Positions 16,924 to 25,977 of a stretch of 44,828 nucleotides of DNA are shown here, one piece after another. This stretch comes from Bacteroidales bacterium. GTDB lineage: Bacteria; Bacteroidota; Bacteroidia; Bacteroidales; UBA12170. A model generated the notes under the pieces. It made no database searches. It was given only the letters and a program-made list of their open reading frames with translations, and had not been told where the DNA came from. Position 1 is the stretch's first letter. Every line of letters begins with the position of its first letter. The stretch covers positions 1 to 44,828 of the forward strand of contig JAQIBR010000106.1 of the NCBI GenBank assembly GCA_027858955.1, in the 5' to 3' direction. The translations under genes and the position numbers were made by a program.

Positions 16924-18276
16924 TTAATAGGTAAATCCAAGTTTATCCAAGCCTTTTTGAATATCTTCATTTTGCATAAACAGATTCCATAATAGGCCTG
17001 ATCTGTAATTTTCGATCATACTAATAATTGGACCTTGATCTATAGCCAAATAAGTTCCTGAAACCCAATAGCCATATTCTGGACTAAAAGCATCATAAAA
17101 TCCTGCCGGACCTAGAAGTTTGTCTTTATTTCGATAAAAATAATGAAGAGCTCTCATCGATTCCTCAGGAGTATATGGAATGGAGCTTACTGCAGCAGTC
17201 GGAGAAATAACTCCTAGGTCATTTGAAGGTCTATGTGCAGAATAACTTAAACCGCCATCTGCAGTGCGTGTATAGCTAGCTGTTAATCCCCAACAATCAA
17301 TGCCATAGTCTGTATAATTTTTGGGGTTGGCAACGCAATAATTATAATTAATTTGAGAATGACTAACATTTACATTCCAATAATTCACGTATTCATCTGA
17401 AAGATTAGTTGGGTTTAATCCAAGAAAAGAATAATGCGCCCAAAAAAGTGGCCCACCATAAACTTGATTGCCATTATGCCTTACCAATAAAGGATAACCA
17501 TAAGTAATTTGGTTCGATTTTATACCTCCATTTGATGCCCAACCATCGGTATAAGCTTTTTTGTTTATTCCAAAATCGGGTGAAGATGCTGCCATAATGT
17601 ATGTAATTAGAACTTCATTATAGCCTTTCAATTGAAAATTTATGCTGAAGTCGTAATCAGGACTCCAATGCCAATATAATACGTCTTGATTTTGCGTATA
17701 CCAATCCCATTCTATTTTTTTCCACAATTGGTCAGCTTTATCCGCAACTTCTTTCTCAGCATCGGTACCGTTTTTAAAATATTCTTTTATGCAAACCAAG
17801 CCTTGAGCTAAATATGCCGTTTCAACCAAATCACCACCATTATCCATTGTACTAAAAGGCTTAACATTTCCGTTAGTTCCATCTATCCAATGAGGCCAGG
17901 CACCATGAAAACGATCAGCATTCTCCAAAAAATTCAAAATTTTAACAAATCGTTCAACACCCTGATCTTTTGTAATAAAATTTCGTTCTATACCTACCAA
18001 AATGGCCATTAAGCCAAAACCAGTTCCTCCAGTTGCTACAGTATGTGCATCATAATTTGGATCATCAGGATGATAACGTTCGCGAGCACAACCTGAATTA
18101 CTTTCCGCAAAATCCCAGAAATATTTAAAGGTTTCTCTTTGAGTAAGGTCTAATAATTCTTCATCTGCAATAGTTGTAAGATCAGGAAACTCAACAGGTT
18201 CATAAACATATTTATCCTCTTTGCACGAAGAAATAAAAATGACAAGGCTAAAAATTAAGAGTTTGACTTTATTCAT
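16924..18276 (-). CDS. GH144-type endo-beta-1,2-glucanase-like lipoprotein (copy 1, promoter-distal)
   Basis: The 450-residue protein belongs to the 'glycoamylase-like' (PF10091) superfamily, whose characterised GH144 members cleave beta-1,2-glucan internally. The lipobox is FISSC (Cys18), followed by Lys-Glu-Asp, an acidic tail compatible with surface export in Bacteroidota. Conserved blocks in order are TGGTGFGLMAILVGIERNF, RFHGAWPHW, the acidic DNGGDLVETAYL, YWHWSPDY, GYNEVLITY, ISPTAAVSSIPYTPEES and AIDQGPIISMIENYRSG (Asp413). All acidic positions shared with copy 3 are kept. Its start overlaps the stop of copy 2 by 8 nt (ATGAATAA), implying translational coupling. The exact linkage cleaved is inferred from family membership. 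Confidence 0.85.
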   Translation of the reverse strand: MNKVKLLIFSLVIFISSCKEDKYVYEPVEFPDLTTIADEELLDLTQRETFKYFWDFAESNSGCARERYHPDDPNYDAHTVATGGTGFGLMAILVGIERNFITKDQGVERFVKILNFLENADRFHGAWPHWIDGTNGNVKPFSTMDNGGDLVETAYLAQGLVCIKEYFKNGTDAEKEVADKADQLWKKIEWDWYTQNQDVLYWHWSPDYDFSINFQLKGYNEVLITYIMAASSPDFGINKKAYTDGWASNGGIKSNQITYGYPLLVRHNGNQVYGGPLFWAHYSFLGLNPTNLSDEYVNYWNVNVSHSQINYNYCVANPKNYTDYGIDCWGLTASYTRTADGGLSYSAHRPSNDLGVISPTAAVSSIPYTPEESMRALHYFYRNKDKLLGPAGFYDAFSPEYGYWVSGTYLAIDQGPIISMIENYRSGLLWNLFMQNEDIQKGLDKLGFTY

Positions 18277-20467
18277 TTTCTTTTAAATAATGATTTGCAA
18301 AATTAAGTTTCTTTAATCCTGTTTGCACATTCTCATTTTGCATAAACAGATTCCATAATAAACCGGTTCTATAATTTTCGATCATAACAGTAATTGGGGC
18401 TTGATTTAATCCCATAAATAGTGGCGAACACCAATTATCAGTTAATGAAAATGCATCCCGAAATCCGTAATATCCATATAGAAAATCTCCATAATTCAGA
18501 TAATAATTTTTAAGTGCCTTCATTGAAGCTTCTGGTGTATATGGGAAACTTGCTAAAGCTCCAGTTGGTGTCATTTTACCAACATCTTTCTCGTATTTAG
18601 GTTCATTAGCCGAATAATCATAAGGGCCATCGCTAGCTGTAAGACCCCAACAATCTTCGCCATAGCCAATATAGTTTTTAGGGTTTTCAATGCAGTAGCG
18701 TTGATTTATTTGTGCAATTTTTTTATTATTTTCAAAGTAGTTGACATATTTATCTGTCATTTCATGAGGATTTAATCCTAAAAATGAATAATGAGTAAAA
18801 AATAAAGGTCCTCCATTAGATACACCAACTGGAAGTTCTATGCCAAAATAATTGTTTCCATTTATATATTTTGAACCTTGAGTTGTATTTCCCCAATTTG
18901 AGCGATAGTCTATAGCCTCATCTAACTGACTTGCCCAACCGGAATAATACATCGAAGCTGGCACACTATGAGTTGGTGATGCGATTGCTAAAAAATAAGT
19001 AATCAAGGTTTCGTTCCAGCCAATAAGTTTATGATTTATAATCCATTCTTGATCAGGCGACCAATGCCAATATAAAAAATCGGAATTAGGAAATCTTTTA
19101 TGCCAATCCCACTCTACATTATTCCAAATTTCTGTAATCGCATTTCTAATTTCAGCTTCTCTAATGTTTTTACCATCAAAATATTGTCGAGCTGTTAACA
19201 AACCTTGCATTAAGAAGGATGTCTCAACCAAATCGCCACCGTTGTCTTTTAAACCAAAAAAAGGAACTATTTTCCCTGTTTCTCCATCTAAGAAATGCGG
19301 ATAAACACCATGAAACCTATCTGCTTCTTTTAAAAATTGAATTATCTTTAAAAATCTATCTATAGCTTCATCTTTTGAAATATAGTCTCTTTCAACTCCA
19401 GTAATTATTGCCATAATACCAAATCCCGAAGCTCCGAGAGCTATCATAGAATTTCTTCCAGGTATATTTTCTAAGGCTAGGCCAGAATTTACTTCTGCAC
19501 CTTCCCAATAATATCTGAAATTAGATTCCTGGATCATATCCAAAAAATCTTCATCGGTCATAATCTTTGTTTTGGCAGACATTATGTTGGAAAATGAAGT
19601 TTCCTTATAATTATCATCTAAAAAAGTGATTCTATATGAAAACTCGGTTGATTTATTATCTCCGATGAAATCTGTAAAACCAGGAATCCATGGTGATTGA
19701 ATACCAACAGCTTGGTAATTATTGTCATCCTTTATAGACCGATAAATTTTAATATAACGTATATTCTTATCAACCAAAGGTTTCCACTTAATATCTACAT
19801 GACTTTGATAGCCTTTGGTGGATGTAAGTTCAGGATTTTGTTCAACACTTCTATTATTTGAGATATTAACTAGTTCAATCTGATCAATAAATAGTTGATT
19901 TGTACTAATAGTTACGCCACTTTGTGAATATTTAACTCCAGTAATATTTGATGAAGAAATTTCATTATAAAAATCTGTTAATGGAATTAATACTCTTTGC
20001 CAATTTCTATTATTTGATGTTATATATTTTTTTAAATGTATCTCCTTTGAAATTTCTTCTTCGGTAATCAAAAGAGCAATCTTTGGAAGTGAATTTAAAT
20101 CTTTAACTATTCCAATATGAATCCAAAATGACAAATGAGTTGCTGGATTAAAAAAATCAATCCCTCTTATATCATCATATAATACAATAGCAGACCAATT
20201 TCCTTCATCTGAAGAAGAGTATTCTAATTCTAAAGAATTTCCAACAGTAAAAGCATATTTATCAGAAACCGGAAGTTTAGACCGGGTTTGTTTTATCCAG
20301 CTTTTCCCAGAATACTTGACTGAAGTAAAGTAATATGAACCATACATGATGCTATTCTCGAAAAAAACTTTATCATAAGCAAATTCTTGAGAATTAGCAC
20401 TTCCGATATTAATAAGAAAGGCAAGAAAATAAATAATTAAATGTTGATATTTAGTTTTTTTACTCAT
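18269..20467 (-). CDS. GH144-type protein with N-terminal CBM-like and FN3 domains; Asp-to-Asn change (copy 2)
   Basis: The longest of the three paralogues (732 residues). A type I signal peptide (about 1-27, ending SANSQ, no lipobox Cys) suggests a periplasmic or secreted protein, unlike its lipoprotein neighbours. Residues about 30-200 form a jelly-roll, carbohydrate-binding-like domain (LSFWIHIG, WQRVLIPLTDF, LFIDQIELV). An FN3-like domain follows (about 215-300). The GH144 domain spans about 305-725 with DNGGDLVETSF and GWNETLITY intact. However, the Asp of IDQGP in both other copies is Asn688 here (GLNQAPITVMIENYRTG; the minus-strand codon AAT at 18406-18404). If that Asp is needed for catalysis, this copy is weakened or binding-only. 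The 8-nt overlaps at both ends fix the starts. Confidence 0.82.
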   Translation of the reverse strand: MSKKTKYQHLIIYFLAFLINIGSANSQEFAYDKVFFENSIMYGSYYFTSVKYSGKSWIKQTRSKLPVSDKYAFTVGNSLELEYSSSDEGNWSAIVLYDDIRGIDFFNPATHLSFWIHIGIVKDLNSLPKIALLITEEEISKEIHLKKYITSNNRNWQRVLIPLTDFYNEISSSNITGVKYSQSGVTISTNQLFIDQIELVNISNNRSVEQNPELTSTKGYQSHVDIKWKPLVDKNIRYIKIYRSIKDDNNYQAVGIQSPWIPGFTDFIGDNKSTEFSYRITFLDDNYKETSFSNIMSAKTKIMTDEDFLDMIQESNFRYYWEGAEVNSGLALENIPGRNSMIALGASGFGIMAIITGVERDYISKDEAIDRFLKIIQFLKEADRFHGVYPHFLDGETGKIVPFFGLKDNGGDLVETSFLMQGLLTARQYFDGKNIREAEIRNAITEIWNNVEWDWHKRFPNSDFLYWHWSPDQEWIINHKLIGWNETLITYFLAIASPTHSVPASMYYSGWASQLDEAIDYRSNWGNTTQGSKYINGNNYFGIELPVGVSNGGPLFFTHYSFLGLNPHEMTDKYVNYFENNKKIAQINQRYCIENPKNYIGYGEDCWGLTASDGPYDYSANEPKYEKDVGKMTPTGALASFPYTPEASMKALKNYYLNYGDFLYGYYGFRDAFSLTDNWCSPLFMGLNQAPITVMIENYRTGLLWNLFMQNENVQTGLKKLNFANHYLKENE

Positions 20468-21800
20468 AGTAAAATCCCAATTTCTTTAATCCCCTTTTCA
20501 AGTCTTGATTTTGCATAAATAAATTCCACAACAATCCACTTCTATAGTTTTCTATCATCACCGGAATTGGTCCTTGGTCTATTGCCAAATATCTTGGCAA
20601 ATACCAATTATTTTCATGACTGAAAGCATCATAAGGTCCGTATTTTCCAACCAAACTATCTGCATTATTGTATAAATATTTTAGCATCTGCATACTTTCT
20701 TTAGGAGTATATGGAAAAGACGACAATGCTGCTGTAGGTGATATTACTCCAAGATCTCGCGTAGGATTATGACCCGAGTATCCTTTCATAGAGTAGCTAG
20801 AAGTAAGACCCCACATATTTTTACCATATCCTTCAAAATTTGCTGGATTATCTACACAATATGCATAATGAATTTTAGCATGATTTTGATTTAGTTTCCA
20901 GTAATCAGCAAATTGATCTTCAAGACCCTTGGGATTTAATCCTAAATAAGAATAGTGTGCCCAAAAAAGTGGGCCAACTGGAGCATCATTGTTTTCGTAA
21001 TGATTTAAAACAGTTTCAAAGCCATAAAAAACAGTATCATTGGCAATATCCCCGTTTTTTGCCCATCCTTTTTCATATACATCTTTGCTAATTGAATGAG
21101 TGGGAGAAGAAGCTGCTAAAACATACATTATTAATGCTTCGTTATATCCTCCAACCGGAAAATTCATTTCCCAGCCATAATCAGGCGACCAATGCCAATA
21201 TAAAACATCACTATTATCTTTAGTATACCAATCCCATTCTACTTCTTCCCAAAGCTGTTGTATTTTATTGGCTAAAGCAACTTCTCTTTCGTTACCATTT
21301 TGGAAATACTGCTTCACGGTTAATAAACCTTGAACTAAAAATGCCGTTTCAACTAAATCTCCACCATTATCTTTTGCACTAAATGCATATGCTTTTCCCG
21401 TTTCCCCTGCAAGCCAATGAGGCCAAGCTCCGTGAAAACGGTCTGCATTTTCCAGATAATTTATAATTTTTTCAAAACGCACTAAAGCTTGTTCTCTGGT
21501 TATGAATTTTCTTTCAACACCAACTAAAATTGCCATTAAACCAAATCCACTTCCACCTGTAGTGACAATATTTTTATCGTGATGAGGATAGATATTATCC
21601 ATATGCAAACGCTCACGAGCAAGTCCGGATGTAGGCTCTGCACCATCCCAAAAATAATTAAAGGTTTGATATTGAACTAAATCCAATAAGGCTTCATCAG
21701 TTAATATATCTGATTGCTTTTTATTTTGATTTGAATTACATCCAATACTAAATATTAATATAAATGCAATGGCAATTATAAGGCTGCTTTTTAATCTCAT
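20460..21800 (-). CDS. GH144-type endo-beta-1,2-glucanase-like lipoprotein (copy 3, promoter-proximal)
   Basis: The 446-residue protein is the first of the three tandem copies to be transcribed. The lipobox is FSIGC (Cys21). The catalytic domain has TGGSGFGLMAILVGVERKF, RFHGAWPHW, DNGGDLVETAFL (Asp144, Asp148, Glu151), YWHWSPDYGWEM, GYNEALIMY and AIDQGPIPVMIENYRSG (Asp408). From memory, the spacing of these acids agrees with residues studied in the Chitinophaga GH144 enzyme. It follows a 200-bp gap with three inverted repeats after the binding-protein gene. It ends in an 8-nt overlap (ATGAGTAA) with copy 2. The proposed role is endo-cleavage of beta-1,2-glucan at the outer membrane. Confidence 0.87.
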   Translation of the reverse strand: MRLKSSLIIAIAFILIFSIGCNSNQNKKQSDILTDEALLDLVQYQTFNYFWDGAEPTSGLARERLHMDNIYPHHDKNIVTTGGSGFGLMAILVGVERKFITREQALVRFEKIINYLENADRFHGAWPHWLAGETGKAYAFSAKDNGGDLVETAFLVQGLLTVKQYFQNGNEREVALANKIQQLWEEVEWDWYTKDNSDVLYWHWSPDYGWEMNFPVGGYNEALIMYVLAASSPTHSISKDVYEKGWAKNGDIANDTVFYGFETVLNHYENNDAPVGPLFWAHYSYLGLNPKGLEDQFADYWKLNQNHAKIHYAYCVDNPANFEGYGKNMWGLTSSYSMKGYSGHNPTRDLGVISPTAALSSFPYTPKESMQMLKYLYNNADSLVGKYGPYDAFSHENNWYLPRYLAIDQGPIPVMIENYRSGLLWNLFMQNQDLKRGLKKLGFYYE

Positions 21801-21817
21801 ATACTATGTTATTAAAA

Positions 21818-21992
21818 CATTTGTAGTTACGACTATAAAGAAGTAACTACAAATGAATGGGCAAAAAAACTAATTAAATTAATTGATCAAACGCAGATTA
21901 ATTTATTAAATGTTAAAACTAAATTAATCTGTCAAAATTTTTGAAAAGGATTTTTACTTGCAAATGGGATCGCAAATAAACCCTTTTCAAAA
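21818..21992 (-). other. Three consecutive perfect inverted repeats in an intra-operon gap
   Basis: The 200-bp gap between the LamG-protein gene and GH144 copy 3 holds three stems. The first is 13 bp (CATTTGTAGTTAC 21818-21830 with 21843-21855; 12-nt loop). The second is 12 bp (CAGATTAATTTA 21894-21905 with 21920-21931; 14-nt loop). The third is 11 bp (TTTTGAAAAGG 21939-21949 with 21982-21992; 32-nt loop containing two GCAAAT copies). Every other gap in this operon is under 80 bp or an overlap. In the minus-strand transcript the stems could protect the upstream susCD-binding-protein message, or reduce read-through into the enzyme genes. No U-run typical of an intrinsic terminator follows the stems. 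Confidence 0.65.
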
Positions 21993-22000
21993 TTCTTCAA

Positions 22001-24394
22001 TTAAATATCATCACTCATTATAGTTTGAATTTCTGTCTGAGTTAACGCTTTATTAAATATTCTTAACTCATCCATAAAGCTATTATCTGAAAAATGATCC
22101 CACCCAAAAAATCTAGGGGCACCTGACATAACTGACATTATATCACAATCAGTCCAGTCAACTCCTGTAATAGTTGATTGGGCAGCTAGTTCTCCATCAA
22201 TATAAACTATAGCATCGGTAGCGGAAATCGTGAAGGCAAAATGTACCCAATTACCAGTTGTAGGATCCACATCAGCGGCATCACCGCCATCGACCCATAC
22301 ATCGGCTTCTCCTTGGCCAACATTAAGTTTAAATCTTTGCATTCCTCCAGCATCTTCGCGTAAGAACCTGAAACCACTAGTACGATTATTTGCGGCATCT
22401 GGATTTCCAGCATCTGGTGGACCAATTACTAATATACCGGCACGGTCAGGATCTGCATTAACATTTAACCAGAAAGAAGCGCTAAACTCATCATTAGTTA
22501 AACCATCAGTTGGAAAAGTTAGATAAGAATCCGCAGCGCCAGCATAAGCATCACTACCTTGAACGCTTGCTCCAGCATAGCCAGGAGTTCCTACTTCTGT
22601 TGCATTGACTAAACTATTTTGTTCTGTATAGGAGCCATCGAAAGGCATGAAGAATACTTCACCATCATATTTTGGTGCATAAGCAATCGCTCCACCATAA
22701 ACAGCTTCTATTTCTTCAGCACTTAATGCCTTATTGAAGAAGCGAAGTTCATCCATAGAACTGTTATCAGATAAATGGTCCCAATAGCTAAATGTTTCGC
22801 CTCCTGCAGCTATAGTAAGTGTTTCACACCCTGTCCAATCAATCGGAGCACCCATATCGGATGATCTTTTCTCGACTCCATTAAAATAAATAGTGTTTTT
22901 AGTGTCTGAAATTGTAAAAGCAACGTGAACCCATTCGCCAGCCGCCACATCAATAATATCTCCATCATTCCAACTCTCGCCAGTTCCAAATCCTACATTT
23001 AGTTTAATTCTTTGCTCATCAGCCGAACCTTCTCTAAGCATTCTGAATCCTTGGTTACGATTCTCATCTGCACCAACAACTAAAATGCCTGATCTATCAG
23101 GACTTGCGTCAACTTTATACCAAAAAGCAGCACTGAACTGACTACTCATTAATCCTTCTGCAGGATGAGTTAAGTAAGAATCAGTAGCTCCTAAATAGGC
23201 GCCGGCGCCATCCTGAGCATCATCAGTTATTGAAGGAGTTCCAACAACAGCAGCAGCAGTGCTACCAACTAAATCGATAAAACCACCTTCGAAAGGCATA
23301 TAGAATGATTCACCATCGAATGGAGATACATAAGGATTAAACGAATTCATCATAATTTGAATATCGCTTTGCGTAATCGCTTTATCAAACAGTCGTAATT
23401 CGTCCAGATCGCTATTATCGGATTTATGATCCCAGTAACTAAAGGTTTCTCCACCTGCTCCGATTGTGATATCTTCACAACCTGTCCAATCAACAGGTGC
23501 ACCCATGTCGGATGATCTTTGCTCTATTCCATTAAAATAGATGGTATTTTTATCAGCAGTAATGCTAAAAGCAATATGCACCCATTCGCCGGCAGCAACA
23601 TCAATAAGTCCACCATCGTTCCAACTTTCACCGGTGCCGAATCCAACATTCAGTTTAATTCTTTGTTCAGTTCCGCTTCCTTCTCTGAACATTCTAATTC
23701 CTTGTGTACGTTGATCGTTAGCACCAATAACTAATATGCCAGCTCTATCTGGGCTTCCGCTCACTTTATACCAAAAAGCAGCAGAAAACTCATCACTTAA
23801 TAAGCCTTCGGCAGGAATAGTTATATAAGAATCGGTTGTGCCTCTGTATGCATCAGGACCTGCAAAACCTTTACCAGCAAATCCAGGCGTGCCAACTACA
23901 GTTGCAAAATTAAATCCTATCAAATTCATATAATCACCATCGAAAGGCATATACACAGATTCACCATCAAACATTGCTGTGTAGGCAGGTTCTTTTACAA
24001 AATTAACTTCTGCATTTGTAGTTTTACCTTCAATATCCTTTGCAACAATGGTTAATACGTGATCACCATCGGTAAGGCCATCGTAAGAAAACTCTTCTAA
24101 TGCTCTGCGATAATCCATAAAAGAATTGAAGCTTGCAAATTCAGTTCCATCCATTAAAGCTGAAATTGATAGAATTTCGATATCATCAGTTACTTCAATT
24201 TTAATTGTAATTGAGGTAACTTCTTCAAATACTTTTATTTTTGTGCCTTCAAGAGGATACTTGAATGTTACCATTGGTGCCGTTTCATCAACACCTTGAC
24301 CAATCGGAGTGATTGGGTCAATATTGTCGCGGTTACACGCAATATTTATAAGGATCAATACGGTAACAACTAAAATATGTTTTATTGTTTTCAT
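22001..24394 (-). CDS. Surface glycan-binding-type lipoprotein with three LamG-like domains
   Basis: The 797-residue lipoprotein (lipobox INIAC, Cys20) occupies the SusE/F or SGBP position directly after susD. An Ig-like domain (about 40-135, with ITIKIEVTDDIEILSISALM) precedes three concanavalin/LamG-like jelly rolls at about 145-345, 355-553 and 575-795. Each carries the same landmarks: a FSAAFWYKV-like strand, SPDRAGILVIG, QRIKLNVGFGTGESW, GEWVHIAFSIT, YFNGIEQRSSDMGAPVDWTG, and a final LDELRLFDKAIT. Domains 1 and 2 are nearly identical in long stretches; domain 3 has diverged (NNRTSGFRFLREDAGG). No catalytic residues are evident. It probably presents multiple sugar sites at the cell surface for substrate capture by the SusCD complex. 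Confidence 0.8.
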   Translation of the reverse strand: MKTIKHILVVTVLILINIACNRDNIDPITPIGQGVDETAPMVTFKYPLEGTKIKVFEEVTSITIKIEVTDDIEILSISALMDGTEFASFNSFMDYRRALEEFSYDGLTDGDHVLTIVAKDIEGKTTNAEVNFVKEPAYTAMFDGESVYMPFDGDYMNLIGFNFATVVGTPGFAGKGFAGPDAYRGTTDSYITIPAEGLLSDEFSAAFWYKVSGSPDRAGILVIGANDQRTQGIRMFREGSGTEQRIKLNVGFGTGESWNDGGLIDVAAGEWVHIAFSITADKNTIYFNGIEQRSSDMGAPVDWTGCEDITIGAGGETFSYWDHKSDNSDLDELRLFDKAITQSDIQIMMNSFNPYVSPFDGESFYMPFEGGFIDLVGSTAAAVVGTPSITDDAQDGAGAYLGATDSYLTHPAEGLMSSQFSAAFWYKVDASPDRSGILVVGADENRNQGFRMLREGSADEQRIKLNVGFGTGESWNDGDIIDVAAGEWVHVAFTISDTKNTIYFNGVEKRSSDMGAPIDWTGCETLTIAAGGETFSYWDHLSDNSSMDELRFFNKALSAEEIEAVYGGAIAYAPKYDGEVFFMPFDGSYTEQNSLVNATEVGTPGYAGASVQGSDAYAGAADSYLTFPTDGLTNDEFSASFWLNVNADPDRAGILVIGPPDAGNPDAANNRTSGFRFLREDAGGMQRFKLNVGQGEADVWVDGGDAADVDPTTGNWVHFAFTISATDAIVYIDGELAAQSTITGVDWTDCDIMSVMSGAPRFFGWDHFSDNSFMDELRIFNKALTQTEIQTIMSDDI
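22010..23962 (-). repeat. Threefold intragenic repeat encoding the LamG-like domains
   Basis: Three units of roughly 600-660 bp lie head to tail inside one gene: about 23962-23360, 23332-22736 and 22672-22010 on the minus strand. The first two units encode long identical stretches (RIKLNVGFGTGESWNDG and RSSDMGAP in both), suggesting recent duplication or gene conversion. The third is older. Unit limits are estimated from protein landmarks. Confidence 0.6.
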
Positions 24395-24422
24395 TTTTCT
24401 TATTTTTAATTGTTATATCTTA

Positions 24423-25958
24423 TTATTTAGCATTATTTAAAGCAGGCAATAAATCGAGCTGATTTTGAGGATAAGGAAGAAATGCTTTATCATCTGAAAA
24501 TGATCTTCCATCATAACTCAATTCAGTAGTCTTTCCTAGTCTTACCATATCAAAGAAACGAGTACCCCATTCCATTGCCAGTTCAGCGAATTTCTCATCC
24601 ATAACTTGCTGATTGGTAACACCGGACAATTCTGTTAAACCTGCTCTTGCTCTTAATAAATTCACAGCCTGATCAGCAGAACCTGCAGTACCAGACGCGC
24701 CTTGTGTAAGTGCTTCGGCGTACATCAACAATATTTCAGCATAACGAATAAGAGTAAAGTTTTTATTCGTTCCGTAATTTGTACGTCCAGGAGTAAGTTG
24801 ATTAGAAGGCAAATAATGTTTTCCACTTGCAAACATTGCACGTGCATAATCTTCAATTAGATCGCCGTCTCTAGTTGTATTGGAAATCCAAGCTGGTAAT
24901 GTAGCATAATTCGGATCTGAAGTAATCTCACTTATACCTCGATCAGTAAAAAGTACAGAAGTTTCGAGACGTACTGTTTCACCTCTGTCCAGCATAAATT
25001 TTATGAATTTTATACTTGGTTCGTAAAACCCCCAACCACTACCAGCACCAACAACAGCAGGTGTCCAATTTTCAGGTCCAAAGAATGCAAAAAGATGATC
25101 TTTAACATCACCAGCACCTTGTCCAAAATCAGAATATTGGAGTTCTAGGATATTTTCATTGTTTAATTTGCCAGGAATTTTGAAAAGTTCATAGAAATCA
25201 GATTCAAGAACAAAAGCTCCGGAACTAATAATCTGACCAGCAGCATCAGCAACAGCTTGATAATTTTTCAATTCAAGATTTGCTAATGCTTTAATAGCAA
25301 GGGCAGTATATTTTGTAGCTCCACCGGGAATATCTGTTCTTTGATTTGGATGCAATCCAACTAAATGAGGAATTGCCTCATCCATTTGATCTGATATATG
25401 CTGCATTATTGCATCTTTAGTAGATACTTCAGCTACAAGTAGCTCCGAAGGATCGGAAGAAGTAGTAATAAAAACATTACCCCAAGTACGAGACAATTGG
25501 AAAAGTAAGAAAGCACGCAAAGTTTTTGCCTCAGCAATATATTGATTTGCTAATGTGGCACTTGCCCCGTTCTCTTTAAACAATTCAATCTGTTCCATTG
25601 CAGAATGTGCAACAAAAATATCTGAATACATATTTTGCCACACAGAATTATACATCCAATAATCTTTATTGTAATTGTATTTATCAGTTTCAGCATAATC
25701 TTGCTGATCTCCTAAACCGCCAGAGTTAACATCATCGCCTCTTACAGAAATAAGAGGAAAATCTTCCCATCCGCGAGCTTGAAATTCGGCATAAGTACCT
25801 ATAAGAGGTAAGATCATATTACTGGAAACAGTATAATCTGTTTCACCTGTAAAAGATCTATTCTGAGGTGGTTCAATTAATAGGTCGTTGCATGATGACG
25901 CAAACAGCAACATAATTAACAACCACGTAAATTTTTTAAAATTATTTATAAGTTTCAT
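24423..25958 (-). CDS. SusD/RagB-family glycan-binding outer-membrane lipoprotein
   Basis: The 511-residue SusD homologue has lipobox FASSC (Cys23) followed by NDLLIEPPQN, the usual SusD N-terminus. The helical TPR-type scaffold is evident in AEAKTLRAFLLFQLSRTWGNV and KYTALAIKALANLELKNYQAVADAA. The C-terminal region has NFTLIRYAEILLMYAEAL, QAVNLLRARAGL and EWGTRFFDMVRLGKT, all hallmarks of the RagB/SusD family. It forms the lid over the SusC transporter and binds the glycan. It lies 19 bp downstream of susC and 28 bp upstream of the LamG-protein gene, consistent with one transcript. Confidence 0.97.
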   Translation of the reverse strand: MKLINNFKKFTWLLIMLLFASSCNDLLIEPPQNRSFTGETDYTVSSNMILPLIGTYAEFQARGWEDFPLISVRGDDVNSGGLGDQQDYAETDKYNYNKDYWMYNSVWQNMYSDIFVAHSAMEQIELFKENGASATLANQYIAEAKTLRAFLLFQLSRTWGNVFITTSSDPSELLVAEVSTKDAIMQHISDQMDEAIPHLVGLHPNQRTDIPGGATKYTALAIKALANLELKNYQAVADAAGQIISSGAFVLESDFYELFKIPGKLNNENILELQYSDFGQGAGDVKDHLFAFFGPENWTPAVVGAGSGWGFYEPSIKFIKFMLDRGETVRLETSVLFTDRGISEITSDPNYATLPAWISNTTRDGDLIEDYARAMFASGKHYLPSNQLTPGRTNYGTNKNFTLIRYAEILLMYAEALTQGASGTAGSADQAVNLLRARAGLTELSGVTNQQVMDEKFAELAMEWGTRFFDMVRLGKTTELSYDGRSFSDDKAFLPYPQNQLDLLPALNNAK

Positions 25959-25977
25959 GATGATATATCTTTAATAA

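Noticed and set aside
22230-22526. Antisense open frame inside the LamG-protein gene
   Set aside because: It is a shadow of the repeat-rich coding strand, with no start context or recognisable domain.
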